From the NCBI GenBank assembly GCA_009739215.1, contig VSJF01000001.1:868001-932000 (forward strand): a stretch of DNA of 64,000 bases. The letters are read 5' to 3'. The first letter of the stretch is position 1; the number at the start of each line of letters is the position of its first letter. The notes below the pieces were generated by a model. That model was not told the origin of the DNA. It made no database searches and saw nothing but the letters and a program-made list of their open reading frames with translations. Of the stretch, positions 1-11,403 are shown one piece after another. The position numbers and the translations under genes are program-made. Source of the DNA: Floccularia luteovirens. Its lineage: Eukaryota > Basidiomycota > Agaricomycetes > Agaricales > Squamanitaceae.

Positions 1-1
1 T

Positions 2-1207
2 GCTGCGTCAGGGAATAACGGACCTTCGAGACCGTTCCATTTGAGCTTGCCTGGTGCTGTTAGGGCACATGTTGGTTTAATTAGAGAGGTGGTAAAGGTT
101 GGTCGTAAGGAAGATAGTAAGAAAGTGATTAGCGGGAAGGGGAACTTAAACAACAGAGCACGTAACTGGTTGACACCCGATAGGCAGTCTGTAGCTTCAC
201 CAGGGAACTTGTCCGTGACTTCCCTCGCCCTTCCATCAGTAACGAGTGATCATGAACCTCCCTCAAGGTCGCAATCTCCTTCTGCGGACGAAGCTAGTGC
301 GAGCGGGTCGCATCGTGGGCAAAGTTGTGATTCAAGTCACGTTTCGCAAAATGACAATGCCTCTACTTCAGTCCCGAGACAAGTATCCACACTACCCCCA
401 AGCCAACAGTCACCAACGTCACCACCAGTCCGTTCCGCCTCTCCTCCTCCAGCGAAGGGTCATGGATTTGATTATAAACAGCCCAGACCGCTTCGTTTTA
501 CAGTATCCTCCCCTCCTCTTGCTTTAGCTAGTCTGGAAGACCCGATCTGGGAGATCGTACAAGATATGAGGGAGCAAAGGATGAGCTTGTGTCAGAGTCT
601 GCGGCAATATGTCTTTGTGCATGCTGTTATTATTGAAGGTGCTTTGATGGTGGTTGATGAAGAGAGAGAACGGGCTTGGACAACTGCAACAGCAGGCGGA
701 GAGGGTGTGCCAGACACTTTTCCGCTTTCATCGTTCGATTCTCAACATAGTGGGGGGAAGGGATATCAGAGTGACGCTTCTACTACATCTGTATCAACTT
801 CAGCTTCAGCGTCTATTAATGGGAAACGAAGCGCGAGTCCCAGAGTGGAAGGTTATTTTCGAGGAGGAAGAGAATTTCAATTACACCCAAAACGACCTAG
901 TGTGAAACGGAAGCACAGGAGTGGAGATGATGTGTCGAGGTTACCGCCATTCCAGAGGGGTAGATATACTGGTGTTCAAGTGGGGGCTAGCATGGGTGGG
1001 GATGCTCAACAACAGGGTGGGAGCGGAAGTGGGACGGTGGAAGGGAAGTTGCTTGCGGTTGGTGGAAGACATTTCATGCCGGTGGGGATTTCTGGGAATG
1101 CCAACGTGTCAGGGGGTTCTTCCCAACACCTATCACTGTTACCACAGATACAACAAGACCAACAGCAACAGCAGAACGGGATGGACGATGTACAGCCTAC
1201 TTTATAA
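2..1207 (+). CDS. Protein tyrosine phosphatase, C-terminal part (5' end outside window)
   Basis: The frame is open from the first bases of the window, so this is the 3' part of a larger gene; about 401 residues are visible, ending at TAA (1205-1207). Around 537-645 lies a block typical of the last helices of classical tyrosine phosphatases: DPIWEIVQDMREQRMS, then LRQYVFVHAVIIEGAL. Family knowledge places the catalytic HCSAG loop upstream, outside the window, so activity cannot be judged here. A Ser/Pro-rich, probably disordered insert of some 120 residues precedes the block, and a long Ser/Gly/Gln-rich tail ending in a Gln run follows it. Such insertions are common in basidiomycete signalling phosphatases acting on MAP kinases, but the substrate is not shown here. 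No intron is needed in the visible part. Confidence 0.75.
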   Translation, partial: AASGNNGPSRPFHLSLPGAVRAHVGLIREVVKVGRKEDSKKVISGKGNLNNRARNWLTPDRQSVASPGNLSVTSLALPSVTSDHEPPSRSQSPSADEASASGSHRGQSCDSSHVSQNDNASTSVPRQVSTLPPSQQSPTSPPVRSASPPPAKGHGFDYKQPRPLRFTVSSPPLALASLEDPIWEIVQDMREQRMSLCQSLRQYVFVHAVIIEGALMVVDEERERAWTTATAGGEGVPDTFPLSSFDSQHSGGKGYQSDASTTSVSTSASASINGKRSASPRVEGYFRGGREFQLHPKRPSVKRKHRSGDDVSRLPPFQRGRYTGVQVGASMGGDAQQQGGSGSGTVEGKLLAVGGRHFMPVGISGNANVSGGSSQHLSLLPQIQQDQQQQQNGMDDVQPTL

Positions 1208-1905
1208 CGAGCAGGAGATGGAGGACGGAAAGAAACAAAACCACCTCTCGTCCCCCCACCGTACCTTGCCTTTTGTATCCCTCCAGTCAAATATCGTGAC
1301 AGAGGGTACTGATGGTGGCAAATGGACCTTTAAAATTAATACATGTCCATTAAAGTTTGAGGTCGAAGTATCTCGGTGGCATGTCCTCATTCTCGCTGAC
1401 CGGTGTCAACTTCTTAATCACCTATTCCCCGTATCCCTCACATATCCATACCCCGCACCTCTTCGCGCACCCAACCTTAAAACGGTGGCTCGGTTGATTA
1501 ACTTAACGGATATCCCATATCATATATGGAACGGAGTGGAGGATATATTCTTATAAAAGTTTTTTTTTTCCTTTTTTTTTTTAGCACCAACCAATCAACA
1601 CAACAAAAACCCACTGGGATTCGGATTGCCACCTTCTCTTCGAACTCTTGCTGAAAAAAAGGATATCGATGAACTTTTTTTTTTGTAAACAAATCTCATG
1701 CAACCCCATTCGTCATGTATCATTACGAACGGACACATCATCACCTATTTAAATCGACGATGTTCGAACTCGAAACGACTTTTTTTTCCTTTGGAAATAA
1801 AGAAAGTTGCAGATTATTTACATGAAGAGACAAATGTATGATATATTTTTTGATTGTTCACTGTTTCACTTCACTTTTTTTTAAAAGAAAAAAAGGAAAA
1901 AGGAT
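1208..1905. other. Gene-free, AT-rich 3' flank of the phosphatase gene
   Basis: I see no conserved coding sequence. The stretch has several long T runs (around 1560-1580, 1676-1684 and 1873-1880), which fits a 3' untranslated region and transcription end of the phosphatase gene. Short open frames here are not supported by any recognisable protein. Confidence 0.5.
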
Positions 1906-3612
1906 TTGCTCTAACGTGGACCTTTTTTTTTTTTCCTTTTGTGTTTGTTGTATTACTGAAGATCCATATCTATTACGTTTCACGTCATTTTATGTACTCA
2001 AATAATTCCTCATCACGTTTTAATACTTTCTGTTTCTCCCTTTCCCTTTTTGATTTTCGATTTTAGATATTGATATCAACGCATACCCTCCCCATCCAAC
2101 CTACACCCACCTTCTCTTTTCTTTTATCTTTGATTTTTTTCTCTTACCCTGTCACGAATACGATTGTCATGCATTAGTATATATTAATATACAACAAAAA
2201 AATATTTTCTTTCCAATTTTTGCCGAGCCCCCAGTTCTTTCTTTGTTTCAGTATAGGTGTGGAGGGTATTACAACATGCGCGGGAATGGTCGCGCTTAGT
2301 GTGGGGTTTTGTCAGCGGCGGCGGAATGAAGTTTTCCCGGGACGCCCAACTTTTTATTTATAGGATCTTGAGTTGTCCAACTGATACGGTGTTTGGATGT
2401 TGTGATGTCTGGCTTGTTCCAGTACTCTACTAGATGAAGATGGAGGTGAGAAGCCACCATATATAATTAACATGATGCTGTCCTTTATCTTACCCAATGA
2501 TATGTATAAGTTAGGGTCTTGTTGTCAGAGAGACGAACAACCTCTTCTGCAACTAATACACTTGTTGTCCGTGATGAGTGGACCAGGATAGTTCAATTTG
2601 GGATATTCTCATCTGCGCGGTTCACAGCCGCTTTTTACCCCATGTAACTCCCCAAGACCCTGGTGACATACCATCAACATATTCTTTACAACCGTGTCGT
2701 GTCTTTGTTGCATGGCACATAGCATACAGCTTTTGATTTGCTCTTGCTTTCGTTTTGGTCCGGTGAGTGATTGGACTCTGGGCAGAAAGAAGCCTTGACC
2801 TTTGATAGAGGCGCGGTTAATCACCACCCCGAAGTCCAAATATAACGCAGGAGGGGAGTTAATAGGTGACTCGGGGAAAAGCCTGATGTAGCACTAGAGC
2901 GGCAGGCCCAGTGAGGGATTTCTAAAAATCTGATATGTTCCATTACTGATTGATTTTATGTATACACAAAACCAAGAGCAAGAACCCATTGTCATTCTGT
3001 AACAAGTCTTCCGGTTAATAATAACATCCGGGGTTGCAATGGCGTGGATCATGGATTGATGATGTATTATACCATCCAGATGTAATTTTTTATGGAAAAG
3101 TAAAGTAAATTATCATGAATAAGATGCCCCAGGTTTAACTAATCTGCCAGAGCAGACAGGCCACCGAGGCAATATACCAGTGCTCTGTCCTGATCACCAC
3201 CTCCAACAGACCCCGAGGCTATGTATTTTGAAAAGTCTTTGTGGGGTTTCTATCCCATGGAAATGGTCGAGAATTCAAGGCATACAGCAGAAGCTAAGTA
3301 TACCCATCGAGCAATGCTGCGCTTGTTCCGTTGAACACTGACAATGACATGCATTATGTTCCATCCAGAACATAATCAAGAAGCATCACTGTGACTTTTG
3401 GATTTGTTAAGATGATAGGATTTTTTTTTCGCGGTGACCGCCGTTTGAAATCACTTACTAGTACCCCGCTTTATGATGTTCTTGATGTGCTTTGTCTATG
3501 GTGTAGTAATTTCCTCTCACAAGATTTTTTTTGGATCACTTATTGAACTCAAACTCTAAGTCACAATGGTCGAAACAATCGACATGGATCTCCCTTGACT
3601 GTGGCAGAGCTC
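1906..3612. repeat. Diverged tandem duplication, copy 1 (non-coding)
   Basis: This stretch matches the following one in order over its length. Shared anchors are TTGCTCT-ACGTGGACC (1906 and 3613), ATTAGTATATATTAAT (2173 and 3827), GAATGGTCGCG followed by GCGGCGGCGGAATGAA (near 2285 and 3901), GCGCGGTTAATCACC (2811 and 4460), GCACTAGAGCGGC (2891 and 4536) and TGATGTTCTTGATG (3474 and 5086). The offset falls from about 1707 to 1612, showing small indels. Neither copy holds a shared long reading frame, so the conserved unit does not look protein-coding. I found no terminal inverted repeats, LTRs or transposase. Confidence 0.8.
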
Positions 3613-5230
3613 TTGCTCTGACGTGGACCTTGTTTGTTCTTTTCTTTTATTGTATTACTGAAGTTCTATATCTGTTATGCTCGCCCTCTCCTCTTTTTTT
3701 TACGTCATTGCCTGAACTCTAATAATCAATTTTCGTCATTCCCCCTGTTTGGATATCGTTATCAACGCATACCCACATCAACCTTCTCTTTGTTTTTTTC
3801 TCTTGTCACGGATACGATTATCATGGATTAGTATATATTAATGTACAACAAAAAAAATATTTTCTTTGGGTTTTGAGAATATCATGTACGACGTGCGCGT
3901 GAATGGTCGCGTTTACAATGGAGTTTTTCCGGCTAAACAGCTTTTTCAGTCTGGTGTTCGGCGGCGGCGGAATGAAATTTATCCGGGGACGCTCAAGATA
4001 TTCATAGGTGAGTATACTTATTTAGATATTCTGTTTGAGCTTAAGTCTGGATTGTATTCTCGATGAAGATGAAGGTGGCGCAGAGATGCAACAGAGTCTG
4101 ACTACTGGCAGTATGTCAGGTGAGTTACATGCGACAAAAGCGGTCGCAAACCATGCAGATGAGAATAGAATTTCTAGAAACCCTGTTGCAAATTCCACGA
4201 ACTATCCATTCATCACGGATGATTGCAGGAAGAGGTAAATGATTTGCTCGTTTCTCTGACGAAAGGCTGGACAGACGCCCTCAGACATTTCAAAGTCTTC
4301 AAATCCCAACACATCCCTGTGGTTAAGATAAATAAAGGACAGCATGCCAAACATGAAGCTAATTATATGGTGCTTCCGAGTCTCATGGCGCATAGCATAC
4401 AGCCTTTTATTTAGTCCGGAGAGTAATAGGATTCTGAGAAGAAGTGATCTTTGATAGAGGCGCGGTTAATCACCCCCCAAAGTCCAATTTAACATGGGAG
4501 TCAACAGATGATGGCTCGGGGAACAAACTGAAGAAGCACTAGAGCGGCGGGAAGGAGGGATTTCTGGAAGTCCACGATGCTCCATTACTCTCTGATTTTA
4601 TGTCAAGAATGTATTAGGGCTGTTTTTCGCGTCCTTAAACAAAACGTCCAGAGCATGAATCGAAAGCTTCCGGTTATAACAACGCCCAGTATTACAATTG
4701 CATGAATCATAGATCGATGCGTCTTGTATTCGGATGGATTTGTAAAGTAAAGTGTCATTAGCAAGATGCTCCAGATTTAACTGATCTGCCACAGCAGACA
4801 TACCAGTGACCAGTCCGGATTGCCACTTCCAATCCCCCTCGGGGCTGTGGTGATCTATTTATCCTCTTGAATCATCGAACTTTCGAGGGTTACAGCAGAA
4901 GCTATGTGACCCATCTGAGCCCAGTGCTGTGCTTGTTCTTCGCCGCTGTGACATTCACATGCATATGTCTTATATAGAACATAGAGAAGAAAGCCACTGC
5001 TCCTGGCTTTGTCTGGTGTTAAGGTGTAATTTTCTTTTCCCGATGGTAACCGCCGTCTGGGATCACTTACTAGAACGCCACTTCATGATGTTCTTGATGG
5101 GTTGTTGTTCATGGTGAACTTTCTTCTCACAAGCTTTTCGCTAGATCACTGATTCAAAACAAACTCTGAGAATGGTCAAAACAATATTCTCAAGTCTACA
5201 GATCTCTCAAACGTTAGCTCTGCCGTAGTC
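3613..5230. repeat. Diverged tandem duplication, copy 2 (non-coding)
   Basis: Second copy of the head-to-tail duplication; anchors are given under copy 1. It keeps the ACGTGGACC start, the ATTAGTATATATTAAT box, the GCGGCGGCGGAATGAA stretch, the GATAGAGGCGCGGTTAATCACC block and the TCACTTACTAG...TGATGTTCTTGATG end. The 3' limit is placed near 5230, where resemblance to the end of copy 1 fades (CTCTGCCGTAG against GTGGCAGAGCTC-type sequence). The copies differ by many substitutions, so the duplication is old. Confidence 0.8.
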
Positions 5231-5930
5231 AAAAGAAGATCCGTGTCGGTTGATTTGTGGTTATTATGGTTGAATGATGTTGATGCACCTCGCGTGCTTC
5301 CACCGGCTATTGAAAAAGATAAGAAACATTTCGTCTTTCTGTAAATGCGTTCAAGTTACATGCATACCCAAATTGACAAGATGATCGTTTCAACAGCAGT
5401 TGCAAATATGTGATGAACGGTATGAAAATACTTGCCCGGTCCCATCTCTTTGACTTTCCGTGGGGACATTAACTATTTTTGGATTGTGCCTTGTCGGACC
5501 GACGACAGCTATACTAATACCTGATTTGGTAATACTTTTTAATTTTGTACAGCGTAACCCATAACTAATACTTTACAGAACTTTGCTTTCAAATAATCCC
5601 AGGATATCTCGCATACTAAACAATGTCTAGTCTATAATCGCTGGTCTATATCATTGCCACACTAAGTCTCATCATCATATGATCATGTGTGTGTCTGCAT
5701 GTCCTTGATAGTGCACTGTCAATCAAAGATCTGTCCCTTCCCTGCTATACACGCATGTGTCTAACCACGGCCTCCCCATTTACGGATGCACTGATAGGCA
5801 CCTCGTCCGTTCACAGTATATACAAATTCCAGTAGAATACAGTTATGCCGATCCAGCGCCTTTTTAGATCCCTATATTATCCTTGATTGTACCTATCGAG
5901 TGCTTTTCATCCCCCGTACCCCGAGCCGCA
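5231..5930. other. Intergenic region upstream of the WW-like gene
   Basis: No coding signal seen. It presumably holds the promoter and 5' leader of the gene starting at 5931; no clear TATA element or repeat stands out. Confidence 0.4.
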
Positions 5931-7899
5931 ATGAGCGAGAGTTTCAGCTCACCATCGCTCCCTCCTGGCTGGAGTGAGCATTACGATCCAGCGTGAGCAC
6001 ATATGCCCCTACCTGACTATATCATACTCACCCATCCTTCACTTGGTTTAGCTCAGGCAAAAGGTGATCATAAAGTTTAAATGCCGTCCCCAACGCTTTG
6101 TATTCATGACAATTATACAGGTACTATATCAATTTCAATATGTCACCACCGCAGGTGACCGATGTGGGTCCTGAGTCGACGCTGAGCTCCCCCACACGTC
6201 CTTCAAGCCAACATCATCAGAATGTAGGGGGGGCAAGTCAACAAACGCGCACTAAGACATCTCCCGCGCCACCAGTTAGTTTTGCTCAGCGGCTCTACGC
6301 CAGTTCTGGTTCTGCGAAAGACGAGTCAGTGCATGCTATGGTTAACAGCAACGGGTTGTACCCACATAGCGTGGATGAGCCCAGTTCTCCTGCCTCCTCT
6401 TGGGACCTCCCAGTCCTCACCACCAGTATCGCAAGGGCAACGCCGTTCCTTTTCAGCTGGAGTTGAAAGTGACTCTAGTCCTAATCCTACTCCACAAGGT
6501 ATACGTAGCCGAAGGCGCTTCCAGTTACTACCTCAAACGTACAATCAACCTGCAATACGTGATCATCCGAGCAGTGCTTCCCTCTATGGGACCTTTATAT
6601 CTTCTGTAATTCCTCAGTCTATACCCGAAGTGCCTCACTATAACACGACTCTTCGCCCTTCCCCCAACACGTCTACAAGTGTTGACACCACCCCTGCCAT
6701 TATACAGCCGACGGCGGCATCGTCACCGCGAACAGCGACCAACCCAGCAAGCAGTTCCACTTTAACAAGGCCATCGCTAAGGCCACTTCCCTCACCATTG
6801 CTTCCTCAACCCCGACGCCCACTCCCTCAAAATGTCCACCAACCCACACCACGGCCTCGATCCCAGCCGCCTCCTCAAGGTACTCTACTCCCACCTCCTC
6901 CTCAACTTCAACATCCCCCTAGACCTACCAAGGCAGTCCGAACCTCCCCGAAATACTACAACCTTCGAGTCACCTTTTGGCTGGGCACCGGGTGCCCATG
7001 GCAGCTCCCCATAACCAGCAACCACAAGTCATCAACGTAGCGCAGCTTTCTCCTCCAAAGAACCAGCGCACAACTGGACAGGTATTAGGAAACATCGCTA
7101 CATCGATCGCGACTTCCACAGCTAAAGCGGCCATTCGTATCGGTGCAAAGACTCTATTAGCTAGCATTGGAGTTCCAATAGAACTCATTCCAGGCTTTAG
7201 CGGTGAGGTGGATCTCAAGCAGTGTTTTATCGAATCTCAATCTCGGTGCAACACCTGACCTTTCAACTGGTGTTGATTGGTCGCAACTTACCTCGCAGTC
7301 TGCTGTAGACTATCAGTCAATCATTAATGCAATACAGCAGCAGCAGCAACAGTCGGGTTCTCAGCCTGCAGTGAATTATCAAGCGGTAATACAGCAGCTC
7401 CAGGCATTACAGAACAATGTACCCAAGCCGCAAAGACCCCCGACTCTCGCCCCAGGACCAGGCCGACCCTCCCAGTATGGTGCGCCCCAACAACAATATT
7501 ATCCCCATTCCCAATTACACCCAACAACAACCTCAGCAATGTTCCTCCGGAATGGTGGACAACACACCCCAATCCGGGAGGCGTGACAACAACCTTGCAC
7601 AGTTCAATGCTGACACCGAAATGTACAACCAGATGCAGGCCGAGTATATGGCCGCATACAATAATGCATACAATAATACAATGCAGCAGATTAACGCTCA
7701 GAGTACTAACTATGCGAATTTTATGGTTGATCCTTCTGGATTTTCTACGTTCCAACAATCTCCCCAAGACTATGCAAACATTATGGCAGGCCTTTCTACC
7801 CCTTCGTTTCAACCACCTTTTGGCGACGATGCACTCGCGTCCTATGGAGCTAATTTAAATGATTATGCAGCTAATTTTCTCGGTGCAGTGGCTCAGTGA
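5931..7899 (+). CDS. WW-like domain protein with long Pro/Gln-rich region
   Basis: The start at 5931 gives an N-terminus with LPPGWSEHYDPASG followed by KRYYINFN, which reads like the first two-thirds of a WW domain (first Trp and the aromatic pair present). The second Trp is not where expected; Val is found. Suggested exons: 5931-5992, 6052-6063 (12 nt), 6121-6340, 6414-6879, 6933-7202, 7309-7418, 7456-7899. The intron 6880-6932 (53 nt) is well supported because it joins two good frames; those at 6341, 7203 and 7419 are less certain, and the step near 7200-7308 might instead be an indel. After the WW-like part the protein is Ser/Pro-rich, then carries a conserved-looking segment (NQRTTGQVLGNIATSIA...GAKTLLASIGVP) and a Gln/Asn/Tyr-rich tail ending LGAVAQ. 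WW domains bind Pro-rich peptides; the function here is unknown. Confidence 0.6.
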
Positions 7900-8111
7900 A
7901 GGACACATCCGACTTTTTATACCGGTTATAAATATTTAATTTGTTGCAGACATGTTCAGTTAAAAGATAGTGCTTATTATAAGAAATAATACAGCAATTG
8001 GGGTTTCTAGTTTGTGCGAGATTGAGTCCATGCAGTATGGATACATAAAAACAATAAAACAGTAGTTGAGTTGAGCGGTGAGTACTTGAGTGTTAAGGTA
8101 TGTTTGGTGGA

Positions 8112-8838
8112 TTATATCCCGACTTTAAATGATTCACCACATCCACATGCGTCTTTTATGTTCGGGTTCTTGAACACAAACTTGGAGCTGAGATAACAGG
8201 TGAGTTATAGATATATCGGAAAAGAGAGAAGTGAAACAAACCTAAGAGCATCCTCTTTCCAATCCATCTCACTACCGATAATTGAAAACAGTGCCTTGCT
8301 GTCTATTAGAACCCGGACGCCGTCCTGTTCAACAACTTCATCGAATTTTTCGGGCTGTTCCACATAATCTAAATGATATGATAGACCAGCACAGCCCTTG
8401 TTTCTAACACCTATCCTGATAAGCTGTGGTGTTGGACCTTTCAATAGATTCTGTAGCCGCGTCACAGCAGTTGGTGTCTATGAGAAAAGTAGTCAGATTG
8501 AGGGATACAGGGGTGTGGACAATGCATACTATTGAGAGTGCGGCTTTGGTAGCTTTAATCTTTCGTCGTGGTCTGTCGACCTTCGGTACTGGTGGTGGAC
8601 GAGCAGCAGTTTGAGGGGCAGCGGCATCATGAGATATTGAAGGTATGGATGGAACAACTGTAGGCGGAGAGTCCGCAAGAGGAGGAGAGGAGCTGTGGCC
8701 TTCAGTGGGTTTGAATGCGGACATCATTGCTCGTCGGCTAAGTACGGTTGAGGACGAGGACGACGCGGGGGAGAAAGAAAGAAAGAAAGCAGGATGTAAG
8801 GCATGAAGACGAGATATACGGACGAATGAGGTTGACAT
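8112..8838 (-). CDS. ISA1: ISA1-type mitochondrial iron-sulfur assembly protein
   Basis: Exons complement(8530-8838), (8242-8477) and (8112-8187) join in phase to 206 codons plus stop. The C-terminal A-type domain starts with KAALSITPTAVTRLQNLL and carries the three conserved cysteines: one in RNKGCAGLSY and two in the terminal DACGCGESF. These bind or transfer the cluster in the IscA/Isa family. The N-terminal ~90 residues are Ser/Pro/Arg-rich with few acids, as in a mitochondrial presequence. Isa1, with Isa2 and Iba57, makes [4Fe-4S] clusters for aconitase, lipoate synthase and others. An in-frame ATG at 8871 would add 11 residues; I chose 8838 because MSTSFVRISRL starts a typical presequence. 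Transcribed toward hob1, whose stop lies 235 bp upstream of this start. Confidence 0.92.
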
Positions 8839-9072
8839 GGGTGGTAGATTACTGTCAAAGACAGAAAACAAAATTGAGAGAGATGTTGTAATCTTTAATA
8901 AGCCGAGTTAATCCATCCGTTTGTTGTGTAATGTTTGTTCAAGTGCCAGTTAGCCAATCATATCGTTCCCATTTAGATAAACCCATCATGGATTCGGATT
9001 CATAAGATTTAAATACAATCCAGTGTATGTAGCTAGCTGTAGTCCATATTATTTATTTATACTACGACCCCA

Positions 9073-10908
9073 TCAAGTCTCCTGCACATAGTTCCCTACA
9101 AATACAGTTAGAAAAGTGTGCAGAAACTGGCAAGATCCTTCTTACCTGGAAAGACACCTTGATGACCATTAACCCGGCCAGTCCACCAATCTTCAGAACT
9201 TTGTGTCCTCTCCACAAGCTCTATCCTATCGCCAGCATTGAACGACAGGTCTCCCTCCGCCTTGAACCATTGATAAATTGTTCAGTAATCACACTAGAAA
9301 AAAATTTCACATACCTGTGCGATGAAGTCGTACAACGCAACGACGTATTGCACTTGAGGCTTTGGTTTCGACTTCATTGGGGGAGGAGGTGGAGGTGCTC
9401 TCTTGGTACCTGCACCATTAGAGGCCGAGTATGGAGGTGGAGGTGCTACTACGGGGGAGGTGGCTTTACCCCCAGGAGTTTTGTGATCTGACACAGATGA
9501 CGACGTTGCTGTCGATCCAGACCGACCAATAGTAGCCGTACCCTGGGCACGAGATGCTTGGACCATTTTTGCTTCTCCGGAATCAGCGGCTGTCTTCATG
9601 TAAAGGGTTTCTTTTCAAAACTTACAAACCGATATGATTCTTTTGACTATGTTCATATTTTCGATTTCCTGCCATGCATCTGTTCGATTGTTCTCATAGT
9701 TTGCTGCTATCTGGGACCCAGGAATGTTGGAAATATCGTATTTTGCTGCATCCGCAAAGCTGTTCATCTTTTCGAGAATCAGGTAGTAGATGTTCAATCT
9801 TGTCAGGTCATTTGATAAGCTGTTCCATCATGAAATGGAGCGAATACCCACTGCATGTAGAAGAATGAGTTGAAAAGAGGATCTATGAACTGGGTGGACA
9901 TCATCATGAACCTCGGGAGGTCTTGCTTCAATGCATTGTTGATGTAATCATATTCATTTGTAGCGATCTCAAAGTCTTGCTCGAGCTATGGCAAAACGTA
10001 TGAACCAAGACAAGATATATGCACATGTTTTCATAATGAGCAATAGCGATGACGCACTTTGAAAAGGTTTTTCTCGTCACTTAAAGATTTTTCTTTCTTG
10101 TCGCGTAGTTTCGTTAGAGAATTGTTGTGACGGTCGAAATCTGTCAGCTGAGCCCAATTAACGTGTCAGAAATATTCCCACCAGAAGAGTGCCCTGTCCC
10201 TCGACAAGTACGAACCTTGTGTTCTCGTTTCGTTATTGTCTTACGAATAGTCTTCATCACAGACTGGAACTCGATAGCAGGAGATAAGATTCTGGTCTTG
10301 ATGAGGTCAAGTTCGGGTCCAATTAGAGATTTGATCTCTTCCATCGCAGTCTGATATGGGATGACACTCCGAATGGTATGCTCAGCGTCTGGATGCTTCC
10401 CAATAAGATCATATTCACCCGCAATGGGTTGCATTATCGTCGCGAAACGATCCCCGAACGCTGCTCCTGCCGTAAATAGTACTGCGGAAACGTCGAGTTA
10501 GGCTCTACACTCGGGGAACACCAGATAGAAGACAAAGTTGCGTAATGGCAAAGTGCCGCGTGGAAAGGGGGTTCAAAACACATCTCACCAGAAACTGCCT
10601 CTTGGAACGCCTTGGTGTCCTTGATCAGCTTGTCAGCTGCTTTCTCCAGTGAGCTGAAGTGGCGTTCATAATCGTCAAATTCAGGATCGGATGACTCTGA
10701 CAATAATACAACCCCCCGAGGAGAATAGAGGTTTATGGTCGGTCAATTGTGTCATGCAGGCAATGTACACAGATCTCACTTTTAGCCATCCCAACTTTGC
10801 TACTCAGCAAAAAGGGAGTCCTGGATGATTGATACGTCATTTCAGCCAGTATTTCCCTTGATTTCAGAAAGAATTGTACCGTGATAAACTCTTTCCTATG
10901 CCCTTCAT
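9073..10908 (-). CDS. hob1: BAR-SH3 protein (Hob1/Rvs167, amphiphysin-like)
   Basis: Ten exons join in phase to 417 residues: complement 10880-10908, 10780-10820, 10589-10696, 10216-10481, 10058-10147, 9852-9985, 9630-9798, 9315-9593, 9146-9260, 9073-9095. The protein starts MKGIGKSLSRTPF, then the BAR domain (about residues 15-265) with DPEFDDYERHFSSLEK, LFTAGAAFGDRF, LTDFDRHNNSLTKLRDKK and LEQDFEIATNEYDYIN. A Ser/Pro-rich linker (APPPPYS, RAPPPPPP) leads to a C-terminal SH3 domain (VVALYDFIAQAEGDLSFNAGD...DWWTGRVNGHQGVFPGNYVQ). BAR dimers bind curved membrane; Rvs167/Hob1 work in endocytic vesicle scission and cortical actin, recruiting partners by SH3. Intron 9594-9629 is only 36 nt. Confidence 0.93.
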
Positions 10909-11403
10909 CTCGAATGATACGATTAAGATACTGCAAAGAGTTGATGATAGTTGATTATCTGCGCACAAGCACTAAGCAACTGAATTAGTCGCCGAGGTAT
11001 CACTAGGTTCTCACGACTCAACGCGCTTATTTTATGAAACCTAATTCATAAAAACGCAATTGTATGTTGTCAAACATGTCAAACAACAGCATGCCTGTTT
11101 CATTACATTCAAGGTATCCAGAATCCTAGTATATGGAATATGTACCAAAAGCTGAGACAAAAAAGAAGATAGTAATACAGATAGCTAGAATTCAAACTGA
11201 AACAGGACAATATATCTGTGGGAACAAGCCAGAGGAGACATCATACCATTAATATACATGACATCTTTCTGCACATTATGATGGCATAAGAGATGAGGTG
11301 AGGTGTCAATACAGGAAGCAGTAAGTCATCGAAAATGCCGTTAGATGGGTATACGAATAGCAAAACAAGGGGATAGAGAAGAAACTAAGGAAGTTTCTGG
11401 AAC
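10909..11403. other. Intergenic region between hob1 start and membrane-protein stop
   Basis: No coding signal. It serves as the upstream region of hob1 (leftward) and the 3' flank of the polytopic membrane protein; nothing structured was seen. Confidence 0.4.

Noticed and set aside
1906..5230. Transposon or LTR element
   Set aside because: No transposase or reverse-transcriptase frame, target-site duplication or terminal repeat found; only a tandem duplication is supported.
6341..7455. Series of frameshifts (pseudogene) in the WW-like gene
   Set aside because: Three of the four frame changes are explained by GT-AG introns of suitable length (6341-6413, 6880-6932, 7419-7455); only the step near 7200-7308 stays doubtful.
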